Positions 10,210 through 23,514 are shown, numbered from the stretch's first letter. The stretch: DNA of 32,261 nucleotides from Scedosporium boydii (GCA_002221725.1 NJFT01000337.1:1-32261); one strand, 5' to 3'. A program made the numbers and translations. Notes: generated by a model from the sequence alone, not told the origin.

Positions 10210-10838
10210 TGCGGGGAGTACCTCGTCCTGAGAGTCGAAGAGGGCGAAGTAGTATCAGATCTTGGGGAGTGATTAAATTTGATTTCTAGTTTCACGATAT
10301 TCGCTTAACATATCTTGTCTAGACAGACGGAGAAGAGAACTATTTTGTCTAGCAAAGTCTTAATCATTAGGAGCCGTCTAGTATGCCGCCTATGAATATG
10401 CTGCAAGTTTACACTCAAATCGCTGTAGTCCGCCCTCCTCATGTTGTATCCCTTCCCATGTATTATGAAGTATCGCTCTGCATGATACATGGATGATTGT
10501 AGCAAATTCCAAGACGCCAGCAGGACCAGAAATAGAGTGTCACGAACAGAGGGGAAAAAAAAACAAGTTAAGAAAGGAAATTGGAAAGAAAAAAAGAAGA
10601 GAAAAACAGTTTGGAAGCATGAAAGGGCCAGTGAGAACAAGACCAACTTCCCCCCAATGCTATGCAACCTAAGAAAGCAAAAAGGACTAAAAAATGTTGA
10701 ACAGAAGAAGGACAAGAAAGAAAACAAGAATGCTGAGACTTCTCAGGACAAACCACCACTCCAACCCCTAATATAAAGCCCACCAGAAGATCTAGGGCCA
10801 TGACAAACAGAAGGATGAATTTGTTACCCCTCACAAAA
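10210..10838. other. Convergent 3' spacer between the 8710 gene and kog1
   Basis: About 0.63 kb that receives the ends of two facing transcripts. The central part, about 10550-10720, is strongly purine-rich on the plus strand with several A-runs. This produces long but low-complexity frames on both strands (for example minus 10305-10727, Phe/Leu-rich) that I do not regard as genes. Confidence 0.6.
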
Positions 10839-13800
10839 TTAATAGCGCAACCCCTTCTCAGCATGAGAGGTGGTAGAGTCTCGCTTCTCACAACTGAAGA
10901 GGTTGATATGGCTGTCTCCTCGGCCTGCACACCCGAGTATAGCCCTGTGGGGATGGAATGCAGTAGCTGTAATCGGGCCTCCGCGATTCTGTTGTAGGAA
11001 GCTTGAGTACGGCTCGATTCGTGACAGTTCCTGGCCATCAAAGTTGAACACCTTGGCGGTGTATGCAGATGTTCCACTACTTCATGTTAGATTGAAAAGA
11101 CACCAGAAAGGGAGGGGGAGAGACAAGGCCACTTACACAGCAAAGACTGGCAAGTGTTCATGAACACTAGCTGTCATCAGAGTATCCTTTGTAACCTGGT
11201 AGACATGGAGAGGCTTATCCATCCGAATGTCCCAGAGCTTGACTTTGCCATTTCGACTTGCACTGAGGAGTTCTCGCTGACCACCCCTCTGCATGTGGAC
11301 AGCCTTGATCCACTGCCTATCCTTGTCATCCTTCCACTTCCTCACCATTGACTCCTGCGGACGGTTCCGCAGATCGAACACGCGGACCGCGCCATCGCCG
11401 AACCCGGCGACGAAGAAGTTGCCCGTCATTTGATCCGAGGTGAGCGCTGTTACGCAAGACCCAGACCGCGCGGGAATATCCTTGACGCAAGTCTCGTGGG
11501 CGGCATACCACACCCGAATGACCCGGACGTCTCCCGCCACCAGCACTCGCCCGGAGACTTGCTGCCAGTCGAACACCATTCCAGAGTTCACCGTGCTCGG
11601 CACCATGTGGGTGAGTGCCCTCCAGGCCGAAGCCAGCTCTATCTGCTTTTCGTTGTCGTAATTCCTGTATACGCGAATTACGCCATCCGAAGAACCAGTC
11701 ATCAGGAATCCTTGATCGTCCTCGTTAATGAACTTCATGTCACTGATCCTGGACCCCTCGGGATTGCCGTTGGAAAACCTCGCCAATCGGCCTTGCTTCT
11801 TCCAGTCCCAGATGGCGACCGTGTTGCCGTCATCGGCAACGGCTAGATGGTCTTCGTATTGGTGGAACGTCATCTTGGCCGGCTGAACACCGTTGTTGAG
11901 CATGACGAGAGAATTATTCCACTTGTGACTGCCCGCATACTGTTTTTGGGGTTGCGTCTCTCGGAGAATCGTCTCGTTCCGCGCTCGCCGCCAGAGTCGT
12001 TCGTTGTACTCGGTACTGCCAGGTTCATCGGACTCTGTCGGCTTCATCTGCGGTTCTCGGAAATACTCGATCGACCAGTCTAGGAAAGTGCTCTTGAGTG
12101 GGAGGGCGGGGAGAGCGGAAAGATCCCGCTCCTCAAACCCACCCGAGACGGGCTCCTTGGCAGCGTGGTAGTTGGCCGGCACGCTGGCCTCATCACTCTG
12201 CTCCGGCGGTGCCGTTATGTTCCCGGGCGTGATCCCCAGCTTAATTGACGGAGCCTTCGGCCCTGTCGGTGACGGCGCTGGAGTGGACTGGCTTGATTTG
12301 TCCTCGCCTCCAAACAGGGGAAACGGGAACAGAAAACTCGCCGTCCTGCGGAGGAGACCCGGGGACGGTAGCGGAGATGTGCCTATGCCGCCAGAGGTGC
12401 CCATCAGGCTCGAACGTTGGTGGCTCTTGGAATGAACCTTGGCTGCCGCTCGCATAGTCTTCCGCTTGATTTCGTCCATAAGACTTCGCGCCTGGGCACC
12501 GACCGTGGATGCTAAAAGGGCGTTGTGCACGTAGTCCACGATGATGGTAGCGGCTTGTTGGACCTCCGGATTGGGATCGACACTCATGACCAAGACGTGC
12601 TTCCAGCAGGCAGCAAAGATTGTATTGTGCGCAAGGCCGTGCACCGTGGGCTTGATGGTTCCGTCAACTTCGCGGTTGTCGGGACGGGCATAGTGAAGCC
12701 CCAGCTTCTGCTCGGAGCCGTCCTCGCGCGGCGGATACTGGAGATACTCTTTCTCTTCCAAGAGATGCTCAAAGGCTGCGACGATAAACTTATTCTCGTA
12801 ACGGAGGACGAAATGGGACAAAAAGACGACAAGCTCCTTGCGCACTATTGGGCTTCCATCATTAGCCATGTCGAGTATCGTCCAGGCGAGAGATTCTTCC
12901 GTCTTTGCGACTTCGTCCGTTATATCGGGGATGCCGAGGAACGTTGTCATTGCGTGCAGCATGGCTGCGCGGACCTCGCAACAGGGATCCTTGGTTAGGA
13001 GGGACAGTTTTCCGTGGGCATTTTCGCGAATGCCCTTCCACTTCGCCTCGGGGAAATCTTGCCATAGCTGACTGATGCAAAGACAAGCCCATTGCCGGAG
13101 GAGGAAATTAGCATCGTTCTGCAAATGGACTAGGCAATGCGACATGATGTTGGCATCATTGCAATTTCTCTGGCCAGCAACATGAGACTTGCAGACCATA
13201 GTAAGGATAAAGGCACACATGGCCTTGTGCTCGTCGCCATCGACTACGGGGAGGAGCTCGGATGGCCTAAGGATCTGAGCGAAGTAGTTATATCCGCTGT
13301 CCTTGATCAGATCCTGCTGACAGGTGATGTCGACTGCTAGGATCCTGGTCCAGATGAACACCATGATCGGCTTAAGCTCAGTGGCGGTCGACTGGAGAAG
13401 CTTGAGAACGTAGGGGAAGATACCTATGCTCAAAGCCAACTCAACAGCCCAAGGACCAAGATCTAGGAATCGACCGAGTAATATCAATGCTCGGACTCGA
13501 TGATGCTGGCTGAGAAGTACCTGCAGCACAACGGGCAGTTGTTCTGGCGGGCGCTGGGCCATGGCGTCACCCCGCGTAAGGTAGACGTCGAAAGCAGTGA
13601 GCTGCTCCGTAAAGAATGTCGAGTTTTGGTACTCGTATTCTATACCCTCGGCTTCCTTCTTCTCGAGCATGGGTAGCTGGGCGAGGGCCATATCGACAGC
13701 CAAATCCCAACTCTGCCAAAGCGGATGCTGCCGCGTGTCTGGTAGCTCGGGATATGATTGGGGGTGGCATCCGTACACCGACATGATGCGTTGGGCGAGG

Positions 13801-15243
13801 AGAAAGTTTCGGAAGAGAGCGGCTACCATCAAGTCCTGCCGGAAGAACTTGCGGAAGAGGGGACGGGGAAGGGTCGTCCAAGCAATTGTGTCGGTAATAG
13901 CCGTGAAAATCCAGTTCAGCTCCCCGAGCGGCGTCCTTCGCTCTTGTAAGCGCCCGGGGAGTTTCTTGGCTCTCTCAGGCGTGATGGATGTCTTCAGAGG
14001 GTTCTGGAGAACGAAGAACCAGAGGGCCATTTCTATAGGAGTGGTCAGGCAGGCAGTGAATAGGTCTGCTGGAAGGCGGGGGTTCGTGGGGAGGTTCTCT
14101 TTGACCGCGCACGCGGCTAGGTGGATGTAGGGTCGGTAACTGATACGGTAGTGATTCGGATCGCGAGCTGCCGCCTCGTCCTCCTCTTGCTCGTGTTTCT
14201 CCACGAAGCGATGGTAGTTCTTCAAAATGTTTCCCGCCTCCGAACAGTCCCAGATAAACATTGTGGGGGCTTGGAGCCAATGCTGAAGATCGTAGAGGGA
14301 AACTGGAATATACTGAGTATAAGTCTTGTTGAAGACCCATATCTCGCCCGACGCCGTGGGTTTGGGGACGCCGTGTCCGTTGTAGTGGAAGAGAACGCGC
14401 TCATCTTTGGCGTTTTTCCTCAAGGAAATGCAAAACTTCTTCGTCTCCTCCACCGAAGGGTCAAGGTACTGCTTATAACGAGTCCTTATGGCGAGGGTTT
14501 CGTACTGAGCTTGCAGGGATTTTCCGATATTCTCGAGGGCTTTCTGACCCGGGGGGATAGTGGGATCAGTCCATGCCTCGAGCTTGGCGCCCGGATTGGT
14601 TTTTAACTGATCGGGAGGCTCAACTCCGATGTTGAGACAGACAGCCAGGGCTGCCGAAACGGTTTTTAGTCTGTCCCGCATCCTCCAGTCCTGTAGTTCG
14701 TAGGGCGGCGACTTTGGTTTGCCGGTGGTCTCGTGACGTTTGTCGGTGAAATACATGTACCAATTCTGCATGTCAAGAAACGAAGGTGGTTAGCAAAATA
14801 GGGCTTAAGAGAGGGGGAGAAGCGAACTAAAGATCGCTACATACGCTCGCTAGTTGTGAGATGATGTCTTCGGACTGGTAATGGTCCTCGAATCCATGCC
14901 TCGCGCCCCAGTTGTAGACCTCCTCGTCGGTATCGTCTAGGTCTGGGTCGTCATTTCGAAGGACATGTTCGCTCTTCGATCTCAAGAGGTGTGGTTTCGC
15001 CGTCTGGGTCTTGGGGCTAGACTGGACGGACATTATCGACTCGGCGCGACTAGGAGGATGAGCTGGTCGAGGTAGGCCATTCCGGTTTCCCGGAGCGGAG
15101 GATGGGCGTCGCTCAGAATCCTGGTCGTGCTGGGGAAAGGCCCTGTAGCCTCGACTCTGGGAAATTGTAGCCACTACGGGCTGAGTGCCAAAGGGACCGC
15201 GGTCCATTGGGAGAAGGACATCAGTTTGCGTCCGAGAGGGCAT
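10839..15243 (-). CDS. kog1: Kog1/Mip1/raptor, TOR complex 1 scaffold subunit
   Basis: Raptor-type adaptor that presents substrates to TOR kinase in TORC1 at the vacuole membrane (family knowledge). Three exons on the minus strand, 15243-14845, 14765-11137 and 11076-10839, have introns of 79 and 60 nt, both with CTAAC branch sites, giving about 1421 aa. Exon 1 is a disordered fungal N-terminal extension. The caspase-like raptor N-terminal domain follows, with HYNGHG at residues 260-265 and WDCSEAG at 305-311, the pseudo-catalytic His and Cys positions. HEAT-type helical repeats occupy about 450-830 (MALAQLP, ALILLGRFLDLGPWAVELALSIG and similar). A Ser/Pro-rich linker holds LLRRTAS. A WD40 propeller occupies about 1010-1421 (VAIWDW, VIRVYRNY, VIRVWYA, AVRVFDLR, KVKLWDIR). 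The last exon completes the propeller: splicing at 11137/11076 restores VGTSAYTAKVFNFDG. The length and domain order match yeast Kog1 and S. pombe Mip1. No lesions seen. Confidence 0.97.
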
Positions 15244-15598
15244 AATGGGCGAGGCTGAGGATAGGAGTGGGTTCCAGGCGGTGTGGGCGTCGGCGTTGGC
15301 GCCAGGTCAAAAAGTATGCTGCGAGGATCGATGAAGGGAACTAGTTCAAGGCGCGCAGCGACAATCGCGACACGGCTTGGGGGCTCTGAACGTTTGGAGG
15401 GACGTCATGCGGATGCGAAAACCAATACTGTACTGACGGATGCAGGCTGAGCTAGGGGCTCTCGTTTGCGAAGCTGGCAGCAATCGTTGCCGAAGCTCCA
15501 GTTACCATTACGCCAGAGCGCAAATCGCCATCGTTGATCAATTGGCAGGGGGGAGTCTTTGGATGTTAGGTGGTTCAGGATCAGGAGTTATAATCGGG

Positions 15599-15619
15599 GA
15601 TCGAGGATCGAGGATCGAA
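15599..15619. repeat. Short tandem repeat of about 7 bp (GATCGAG type), three units
   Basis: The unit GATCGAG or its rotation GAGGATC is repeated about three times and is followed by a degenerate copy (GAAAATTGAGGAT). It is non-coding, upstream of kog1. Confidence 0.75.
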
Positions 15620-16897
15620 AATTGAGGATAGGGAAGATGACGCGCACCGAGAACACTGGACTTGGAGGTCCGTAGCCAATATGGATTGTGTTCGGCTGGA
15701 GGGGGCAGATGGAGGTCAGGCGGTGGGACAAGACTGGAGCTGACAAAAAAAGTGCGGCTAAGTCTCGGATACTTTCTCTTCACATACTGCGGTAGTGCCC
15801 TATGGCGTTCCTTGTACATCAGGCCCGGAAATTTAGGAATCGCAATAGCATTCAATTGTCATCAATTGATCACAACCGATCATACACCGTCTGCCGGCTG
15901 CTGGCTCTCTTCAACGCTTTTCATGTGGACCCGTGTAGAAGAGCCCTAGATCTCGATGAAGGCAAGGCCCAGGCAACTTTTCCAAGCCTGCGAGAATTCG
16001 GACAGGTTCAAATCCAATTACTCGGGGTATCAGTATATATCTCCGCCATTGGAACGCGACGTGCATCGAGACACCGAACACTGGGTTTTGGTGACGGGTG
16101 CATTCTGGCATTAGTTTCGGGTCATTGGAGCCTCTCCTTCCATAGATAGTATCGTCTCTCTCCAAAGGTAGATCAAGACGAGTGCAGGCAGTTTCATGGC
16201 AACATCGAGCCACGCCAACTGCTTGAGTGGAAGACCAGCATGACGTCCGGCTGTAGCTGAGCTTGTTGTCGTGGAATTCCTCAAGACTTTGCTGCCTTTC
16301 GAGAGTAAGATATTGATCCTCGGATTTAAGGGGGCAATATGGAATCCTTGAATCACGTCCGTCGAAGACACTCGGCAGATATCAGTTATTACATGTTCCC
16401 CAGAGTTCAATGACGTAGACATTTCCCCCCTTCCGTCTCACATTGGTCCCTTCTTCTCTATTATTTGGCCCTTGTACCTCAGTAGTACTAGATAAAATTC
16501 TTTGTGAGGATGGAAGTTGCATCTGCGATCAATTGTGAAGTACCTGCAGAAGAGGTGTTCTCGAAATTCTCTTAATTTTTCTCGATCTATTAAGTAGTGT
16601 ACAACGGACCCTCCATCTCGGTGCGAGAGAATAGGGGTTGTGATGTCAATCAAGCCCCAGAGTGGACCCGCACATAGGTCTCCAGTGTCCATGACAAGTA
16701 CTGAGGTACATGTACTCAAGTGATGAGCGAGGTCGCCTGTTGCTTGGGAAGGCCCTCTTCTTTCTCAATCTCTCACATGAGGTGTGACGAGATCAATCTT
16801 GGGCGACCTCTTGTGCAGAAGGAAGCTGCGCTTGGTGAGAGTGTCGTAAGATGACATCGTTGGAGAATGGAAAGCGCGACGACGTGCGTCGCATCAA

Positions 16898-17999
16898 GTA
16901 CGAAGTACACTGTCTCTGCGAAAAAGTTTCCCCGCGACACTGCAGGGGATGAAACATGAAACACCAAGCCCTTCACTGAACTTGGCAAGCAAAATGAATA
17001 TGAAATTATCAAAGTGGGACTCACTGCAGTTTGGGCAGGGGCGAAAGTCGTCCTTTGATCATACCAAGGATTCAAGGCCGACGTCACGTGAACGAAGCCA
17101 GGCGGTCAACTATTACGAAGTTCGTCTGGCGTGCCTGAGACCAGTCAAATCCATGGGTTCAGTGTCCCTGGGGTCCAGTTGCAACCTTTTCTTTTTTAGC
17201 ATTTCCATTGTGCAATCCGTCCCTGAGAGCCACCACGATTCAAGTCTATGACGGGAACCATGCCTGATTGACTTGAAGCTATGCATGGAGGGCTGGCAAC
17301 AACAGCTAGTCTATTATAGGATATTAGAACAAAGCCAAGACTCAGTGCCTGCTCTGAGAGCCCATGAAAGAGGGCGAGAGCGATTCAGTGATCTGCTAGG
17401 TAAGATGAGGACTTTCTTCCGTTTCCTGGCGCCGTCCACTCTCTCGGTCACAGGGAGGTAAACGTCGGGGTATTCTAGTTCCGTGTTAGTGATTGGTGTA
17501 CAGGATACTCGCAGGTAACCATTTCTTGTTTGGAGTGAGAAAACACTAATGCCCCAACCAAAGCAATATGCCTGCAGAATGTAGATCATCTAACGAGGAA
17601 AGCCGTACCTGTCATGTATCTGTTACATTGGAGGGACATCCCATCACATCCTCCTCGCCCCCAATCGCTGCTGCCATTGCTCAAGGATCAAATGTTAGAA
17701 TTCCTTTGTAGATGCTAGTCAGAGTCGTTGACCACACCAACACAGGTACTTGAGTGATATACTTGTACGCATTCATGGAAGGAAAGGACAGACCTACGAA
17801 GTACGAGCCCTGAGGCCCCAAACTGTCTACGGAGAGATTAAGAATAGGAGATGTGGACGTCTCTCCTTAGCTCTGGCCAGTTCTATTGATGGACATTGAT
17901 GGCGTCTCCAGTCTAGCTCTACACTAAGTTTCTGCTCTGCCAAAGGGAAACAGGAACCCGTCCAACGGTCAAACGGTGGGCCCTTCAGGTACGAAGTAC
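16898..17999. repeat. Cluster of three TACGAAGTA motifs (minor cluster)
   Basis: Exact copies of the 9-mer TACGAAGTA occur at 16899-16907, 17795-17803 and 17990-17998. Two of the three (16898-16908 and 17989-17999) extend to the 11-bp form GTACGAAGTAC, a GTAC/GTAC palindrome around GAA. All are in the non-coding region upstream of tea1. The same motif is denser at 27.8-29.9 kb. Confidence 0.9.
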
Positions 18000-18221
18000 A
18001 AGTGGATGCATACACTGTACGCGAGTAGTGTACCCCAACCCACGCTCATTTCAGCCGATCGGGAGGGACCAGGAGAATCCAGCAGAGAGAGCAGGACAAG
18101 GGGGGAATTATTGCTGGAAAGCCCCTTACTTCAAATCTCTTCGACTGCCTTGTCCTTCAAGCGCAGCGACGACCAACCAAACATCGACGCTCAAACTCGC
18201 GATCTCCCTGGTCTTACCTAG

Positions 18222-18260
18222 TTTTTTTTTTTTCCTTTCCTTCGTTCTTCATTACGAGTA
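18222..18260 (+). promoter_or_regulatory. Pyrimidine-rich tract, probable core promoter/start region of tea1
   Basis: A run of T residues followed by TTTCCTTTCCTTCGTTCTTC lies about 660-690 nt before the Tea1 ATG. CT-rich blocks commonly sit at or just before transcription starts in filamentous ascomycetes. Without transcript data this placement is inference. Confidence 0.35.
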
Positions 18261-18916
18261 ATTGAGATTCCGCCTCTATTCTCTCTTTCCTCCCCCGGCG
18301 GCGTCCTTGATGTCTTTGTAGTGATAATTTCCCATTCATCTCATCCGAGTACCCCAATCTTCTAATTATTTCGCCCTCTCAAGGTTGCGATACACGCCGG
18401 AATTTCCTGGTACGATACGACTCTTTTTGTGTGCCAGCCCCCTCTCGAACAGACCCCCCTCTTCAAATTCGAAAGGCTGTGAGGAGGGAGAAAAAAAAAT
18501 CGAGAGGTCGACCAAGCAGTTCACGGAAATCCCATCGACGACAACCTACTCTAGTGCGCTCCACCGAGCATGCTCTCCCAGCCATCCCAAATTCCCTCGA
18601 GCCTCGACCTCTCCCTGCACCCCCGTACCAGCATCCCGATTCTAGCATCGCAAGGCCCAAGCGATCGTAATTCCTCGTCTCCCTCCACTCTGTTCATCCA
18701 TCGTCGGTCACTTTCAACGAGGGCATCGCTAGTCGTAGCATTTAGTCACTAATCCGAACCGAGTCGTTAAGAACGCCCTTTGGTGATACCGTCGCCCAGC
18801 TCCGAATCTAAATAATTCCTCTCAACCTGTTACGCGACCCTCCCGAACACCCGATTGACTGAGGAGCCGCGCATCGTCCCGCGATTCCCACCGCTGTGCG
18901 CGGATAATCCACCGCC

Positions 18917-21900
18917 ATGGCTTTCCTGTTCAAGTCAAAGAATAAAGACAGGGAAAAGGCTCGTGAGGCCATTCCGGGCTCGTCTGGCTCCGGAGGTGGT
19001 CGCGGCAACACCAGTAAAGATGAGAAGAACTCTCTCCAGCGTTCCACGCCCACGGGCAGCCTCAACTCCTTAGATGCCGAAGGCATGGCGAACAGCCCTG
19101 AGTCTTATCCTCGGCGCGGTCCAAGTGTTGACCAGCAGCCACAGCAACAGTCGGACCTCCCCGTAAGTCATCGCAAACACTCGCTCCCTATAGAAAGAAT
19201 CGTTTGTCTGATTTGAGCCTGTGCTGGGTAGTATCGAAATGGCCCGCCCATCTCCAACCCGAATGCCTCCCTATATCCCTGGTCACAACGCCGATTAACC
19301 TACACCACCTCTCACCCGAGCCCTTTCCCGCGATACGGAGCAGCCGTCAATTCAGTAGCGTCGAAGGAAGGCGATATCTACGTCATGGGCGGTCTCATAA
19401 ACGGTGCGACAGTAAAAGGCGACTTATGGATGATCGAAGCTGGAGGTCCTATGGCCTGCTACCCTCTTGCGACTACCGCTGAGGGCCCCGGTCCTAGAGT
19501 TGGCCATGCTAGCTTGCTAGTCGGAAACGCCTTCATTGTCTTTGGCGGCGACACTAAGATCGATGAAGCCGATGTTCTAGATGAAACTCTTTACTTGTTG
19601 AATACCTGTATGGCAATCCCTACGTTCGACCCATCTCATTCCTAAAGGCTCCAATGAATAACTTGTCGCCTTTTCTTTTCCCCCAAGAATGTTGATGCTA
19701 ACCTACAGTTTCAGCAACGAGGCAATGGTCACGCGTTCTACCTGCTGGCCCCCGGCCGCCTGGACGCTACGGTCACTCCCTTAACATCCTTGGATCTAAA
19801 ATCTTCATCTTTGGTGGCCAAGTCGAGGGGTACTTCATGAACGATTTATGCGCCTTTGATCTTAATCAGCTACAGACCCCCAATAACCGATGGGAAATGC
19901 TCATCCCCGGCGGTGATGCTAGCGCGGACAATGTTCCTCAGGCGCGAACCAATCATTCCGTCGTCACATTCAATGACAAGCTTTATCTGTAATTGCTGCC
20001 TCCCCCTCCGCCACCCTAGCGTAGCGTTGCAGTCCTCAGCTAACCTTCTACCGGTAGATTCGGTGGTACTAATGGTTATCAATGGTTCAACGATGTCTGG
20101 AGCTACGATGCTCCACTTAACAAGTGGGCCCAACTCGACTGCATCGGATATATACCAGTGCCACGCGAAGGCCACGCCGCGGCTATTGTCGACGACGTAA
20201 TGTACATCTTTGGCGGGCGAACTGAAGATGGGACGGACCTTGGAGACTTGGCTGCGTTCAGGATCACCTCGCGTAGATGGTACACCTTTCAGAACATGGG
20301 CCCTTCGCCTTCGCCTCGCTCGGGTCACAGCATGACGGCTGTTTCGAAATCCGTGGTTGTAGTTGGAGGAGAGCCAAGCTCTCCAGCGGGTACTTCAAGC
20401 GATCTTGCCGTTGTGTATGTTCTAGACACAACTAAAATCCGCTACCCCAGCGATTCTCAGGCAAACTCAATGAGAGCCCAGCAAGGAAGGCGGCCAAGTG
20501 CGGGCGAACAAGGCGTGGGGAGGCAGCAATCTTCCCGTGACGCGAATACGGGTCAAGATCCCAAGAGAATCACCACTGGTGGCCCGAATGTGACGTCTAA
20601 CGGCCAGATGAACGGTTATCGCAGCCCCCAAGGATCAACTGACTTGTCTGGCCCGGGTGTCGTTAGCCCGGGTCCGAGGGGCCCAAGGGCGGCAGGGCCA
20701 TCGCCACCGAACGGGCCTCCACCACAGCAGCCAACCGCATCCAAACCGCCAGTTTCAGCGTCGAACATTCCTCGACCTCGTGGTCAATCAACCGAGCGAG
20801 ACGCGCCAGTGCAGGTTAACGCGAATCAGCCACCATCAGCACGAGATGGGCCGAAAAACATCGACAACCCTACCGCAAACGGACGCCGGACGCCGACTCA
20901 ACAACAGTCGCAAAAACCCGCGGCGAGAGCGGACCAAACCATAGCCGAGACCCCGAAGCCGAAGCCGAAGCAACGATCACCGGGCTCACTCGAAGGTGAG
21001 ACTCCAAGTAAAGGAACGCCAACACGACCCGCTTCCCCTCCTCCTCCTACCCGACAAGTGAGCAACCCTCTCAATAGAAGGTCGTCCGGTCGAAACTCGC
21101 AGACGGTGGCTTTACTCAAGGAACTCGATACATCAAGGAACCGCATTGCATGGTACTCGTCGGAATTAGAGCTTGCGCGCAAGGCAGGCTATGTTCCGTC
21201 CTCTAATCTAAGTCCTGTGCTCGACAGCCGTGCCCCCGAGGCCTTTGATGACGAAGACAAGCCGCTAATCGAGGCTCTTCTTGCCATGAGGGCGGAGCTG
21301 GCAAACGTGCAAAGCTCTGTAGATAAGCAAGCGATCCTTGCTGCGAAGCAAATCGCGGAAGCCGAAAAGCAGCGAGATGCCGCGATCCAGGAGGCCGTTT
21401 ATGCAAAGGCCAAACTTGCCGCCTTCTCGGGCGGCAGCGCCGCTAGCACCCCCCAACTGGATACGGACCGCGATGGCGACGACCGCACAGCGAGCTTGAA
21501 CAAGAAACTGGCGTCCGCTCTGGGCTTCCAAAAGGACCTTCAGGCTCAGATGGAGCACCTGAGGATGGAGCTGGAGGCGGAAAGACGGGCTAGGCAACTA
21601 GCTGATGATACCTCTAGCGCTTCCCAGAAGCGGATGGAAGGCCTCGAGGCATACAAGCAGGAAACGTCGACTGAACTAGAGCGATTAAAGTCTGAACTTT
21701 ATGTCGCGCAACGAGAGGCGAGGGAAAATGCTGTTTCCGCCGCCGATACCCTCGCCGCCATCAACGTCCTCAAAGTCGAGAAGGGGGAGCTGGAGACAAA
21801 GTATAGCGATGCTATCGACGGCACGAAGGAGCGAAACCAGACTCTAGAATCCCTCCGGCTTGCCGTAGCGGCGTCTGCCGAGACAACTTCTCACCTAGAA

Positions 21901-23514
21901 CAGAAGCTAGAGGAGGAGCGTGAGCTTCGGGAGAAGGCTGAGCTCAAGTACAATAAGCTGAAGACCGAGCATGAAGCGCGGACGGCAGAGCTGGTCGCCG
22001 CTACCCAACGCCTGCGGGATGCGGAGGAACTCGCAGAGAAGAATGCACAGGAGGCACGGACTCACCGGCAAGCTGTGATGGCCGGTCTTGACAAGGTCGT
22101 GACGACTAACGTCGCCAAATCAAGCAAGACCACCACCGAAGGTCTAGCCGCACTCCAGGAGCAGGTTAGCACGGCCAATGCACTCGCCAAGAAGTACCAA
22201 CAGGAGCTTGATGCTGCCGCAGAGAAGCTGCGTGCGGCCGAGGAACGTATTGCGGGATTAGAGGCATACCAAGAGCAATCCAGCAGGGACGGTGTTTCCA
22301 TTAGGAGACAACTGCAAACGGCGCTCCGGGATACACAGAGTCTCCAGGCTGCCAACTCTGACCTGAAACGTGAGCTAGCCACGCAACAGCTCGAGACTAA
22401 CGCGATGACGGTGCAGCACAACACCCTCAAGGGTATTCTTGCCGAGAGGGGAATTAGCCCAACCAGTGCGTCCAGGAATCGGAGCTTGGGCAGCCCACGC
22501 GCTAGCTCCCCTGAACAGGTACGCATCCGTGAACTGGAGAAGCAGCTAGCGGCCGCTACATCATCTCATGAAGAGGCAAGGCAATCCATGATCACGGCGC
22601 TGCAGGCATCGGAAGCGCAGTACCGCGATAAGTTGGCGCAGCTCGAACAAGACTACAACTCAGCAATCGCGTACCTAAAGACTACAGAGAAGATGCTGAA
22701 GAAGTTGAAGGAAGAGCACTCGGCCTATAAGGCCGAGAACAAGCGCCTAAGAAGCGAGCTCGATGAATTTGAGGATCGCGCCGCTGCCGCCGCTGCTCAG
22801 GGCGCGACCGAAGCTCCTGCAGACTGGGAAGCAGAGAAGAACAGTTTACGGCACCAAATCGAAACCCTTCAAGAGGAGGTCCGCTCTTCGTCAAGCGTGC
22901 TTGAAGCGCGCGTCGCCACCATCAGCGCTGATTTGGAGTCCGCGAAGAAGGAACGAGACGTAGCATCCAAGTCAGCGGAGGAGGCAGCGTCCAAAGTCAC
23001 GGCCATTAAGAAGGACCTAGAGCAACTACAGCAAGAGAATGCTCTCCTCGAACAGCGAGCTCAGGATGCTGAACGTAAGGTAGCGCTCCTGCTCGACCAA
23101 GTCGAATCTTCGGTTGATAGCTACCGCCGGCAGAGCCGACAGGTGATAGGCGGCATTGGCGGCGGCGCCACAAATGGCCTTGGCCTTAGTAACATCTCAC
23201 ACGAGCAAAACGAGAGTTCGGGGACCGACAGCGTGTACGGCGCCGGAGGCTTCGATGCCCGAAATAGCATGGCCCTGGACAATCTCGCCAACGAACTGGA
23301 GACGCTGCGATCGCACTGGGAGACGACTAACAAGAACTACCGCCTAAGCAACGCCTTCGACTTTGAGGCTAGCATGGCGCCCGCCGCTGCACGGAGGGAC
23401 GACGATAATGGACTCGGCCTCAGTGAGAGCTTGGCCGATTGGCGTAAGCGGCTTGACGTGGATGAGCGTGAGGGCGAGGTCGACAGCCGAACTATGAATG
23501 CCAGCCGCCCATAG
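18917..23514 (+). CDS. tea1: Tea1/KelA-type kelch-repeat cell-end marker
   Basis: Microtubule-delivered polarity protein that marks the hyphal tip cortex (known for S. pombe Tea1 and Aspergillus KelA). Exons 18917-19162, 19232-19607, 19715-19988 and 20058-23514 have introns of 69, 107 and 69 nt, giving about 1450 aa, close to KelA size. The start is in an ideal ACCGCC-ATG-G context. The N-terminus is basic and Ser-rich. Six kelch blades at about 95-430 each carry the double glycine: YVMGG, FIVFGG, IFIFGG, LYLFGG, MYIFGG, VVVVGG; the splice sites restore blades exactly. About 430-640 is Pro/Ser/Gln-rich and disordered. About 640-1335 is almost continuous coiled coil (heptads rich in A/L/E/K), for oligomerisation and binding of partners such as Tea4-type proteins. 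The tail contains a Gly/Asn-rich segment and SLADWRKRLD near the end. A further 3' exon may exist (see findings). It is convergent with the CFEM-like gene. Confidence 0.95.

Larger units (their letters stand above)
15244..18916. other. Long divergent intergenic region between kog1 and tea1, including the tea1 leader
   Basis: About 3.7 kb. The kog1 and tea1 starts face away from each other, so both promoters lie here. Open frames are all short (115 codons or fewer), overlapping and unrecognised. Features seen: a short tandem GAGGATC repeat near 15599-15619, three copies of the TACGAAGTA motif at 16899, 17795 and 17990, a T12-13 pyrimidine tract near 18222-18236, and CT-rich sequence to about 18500 that resembles fungal transcription start regions. 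From about 18240 to 18916 is probably transcribed leader of tea1 and contains upstream ATGs. Confidence 0.6.

Noticed and set aside
10305..10776. Phe/Leu-rich minus frame and Lys-rich plus frame in the spacer between the 8710 gene and kog1
   Set aside because: Both are by-products of a purine-rich tract with A-runs in a convergent 3' spacer.
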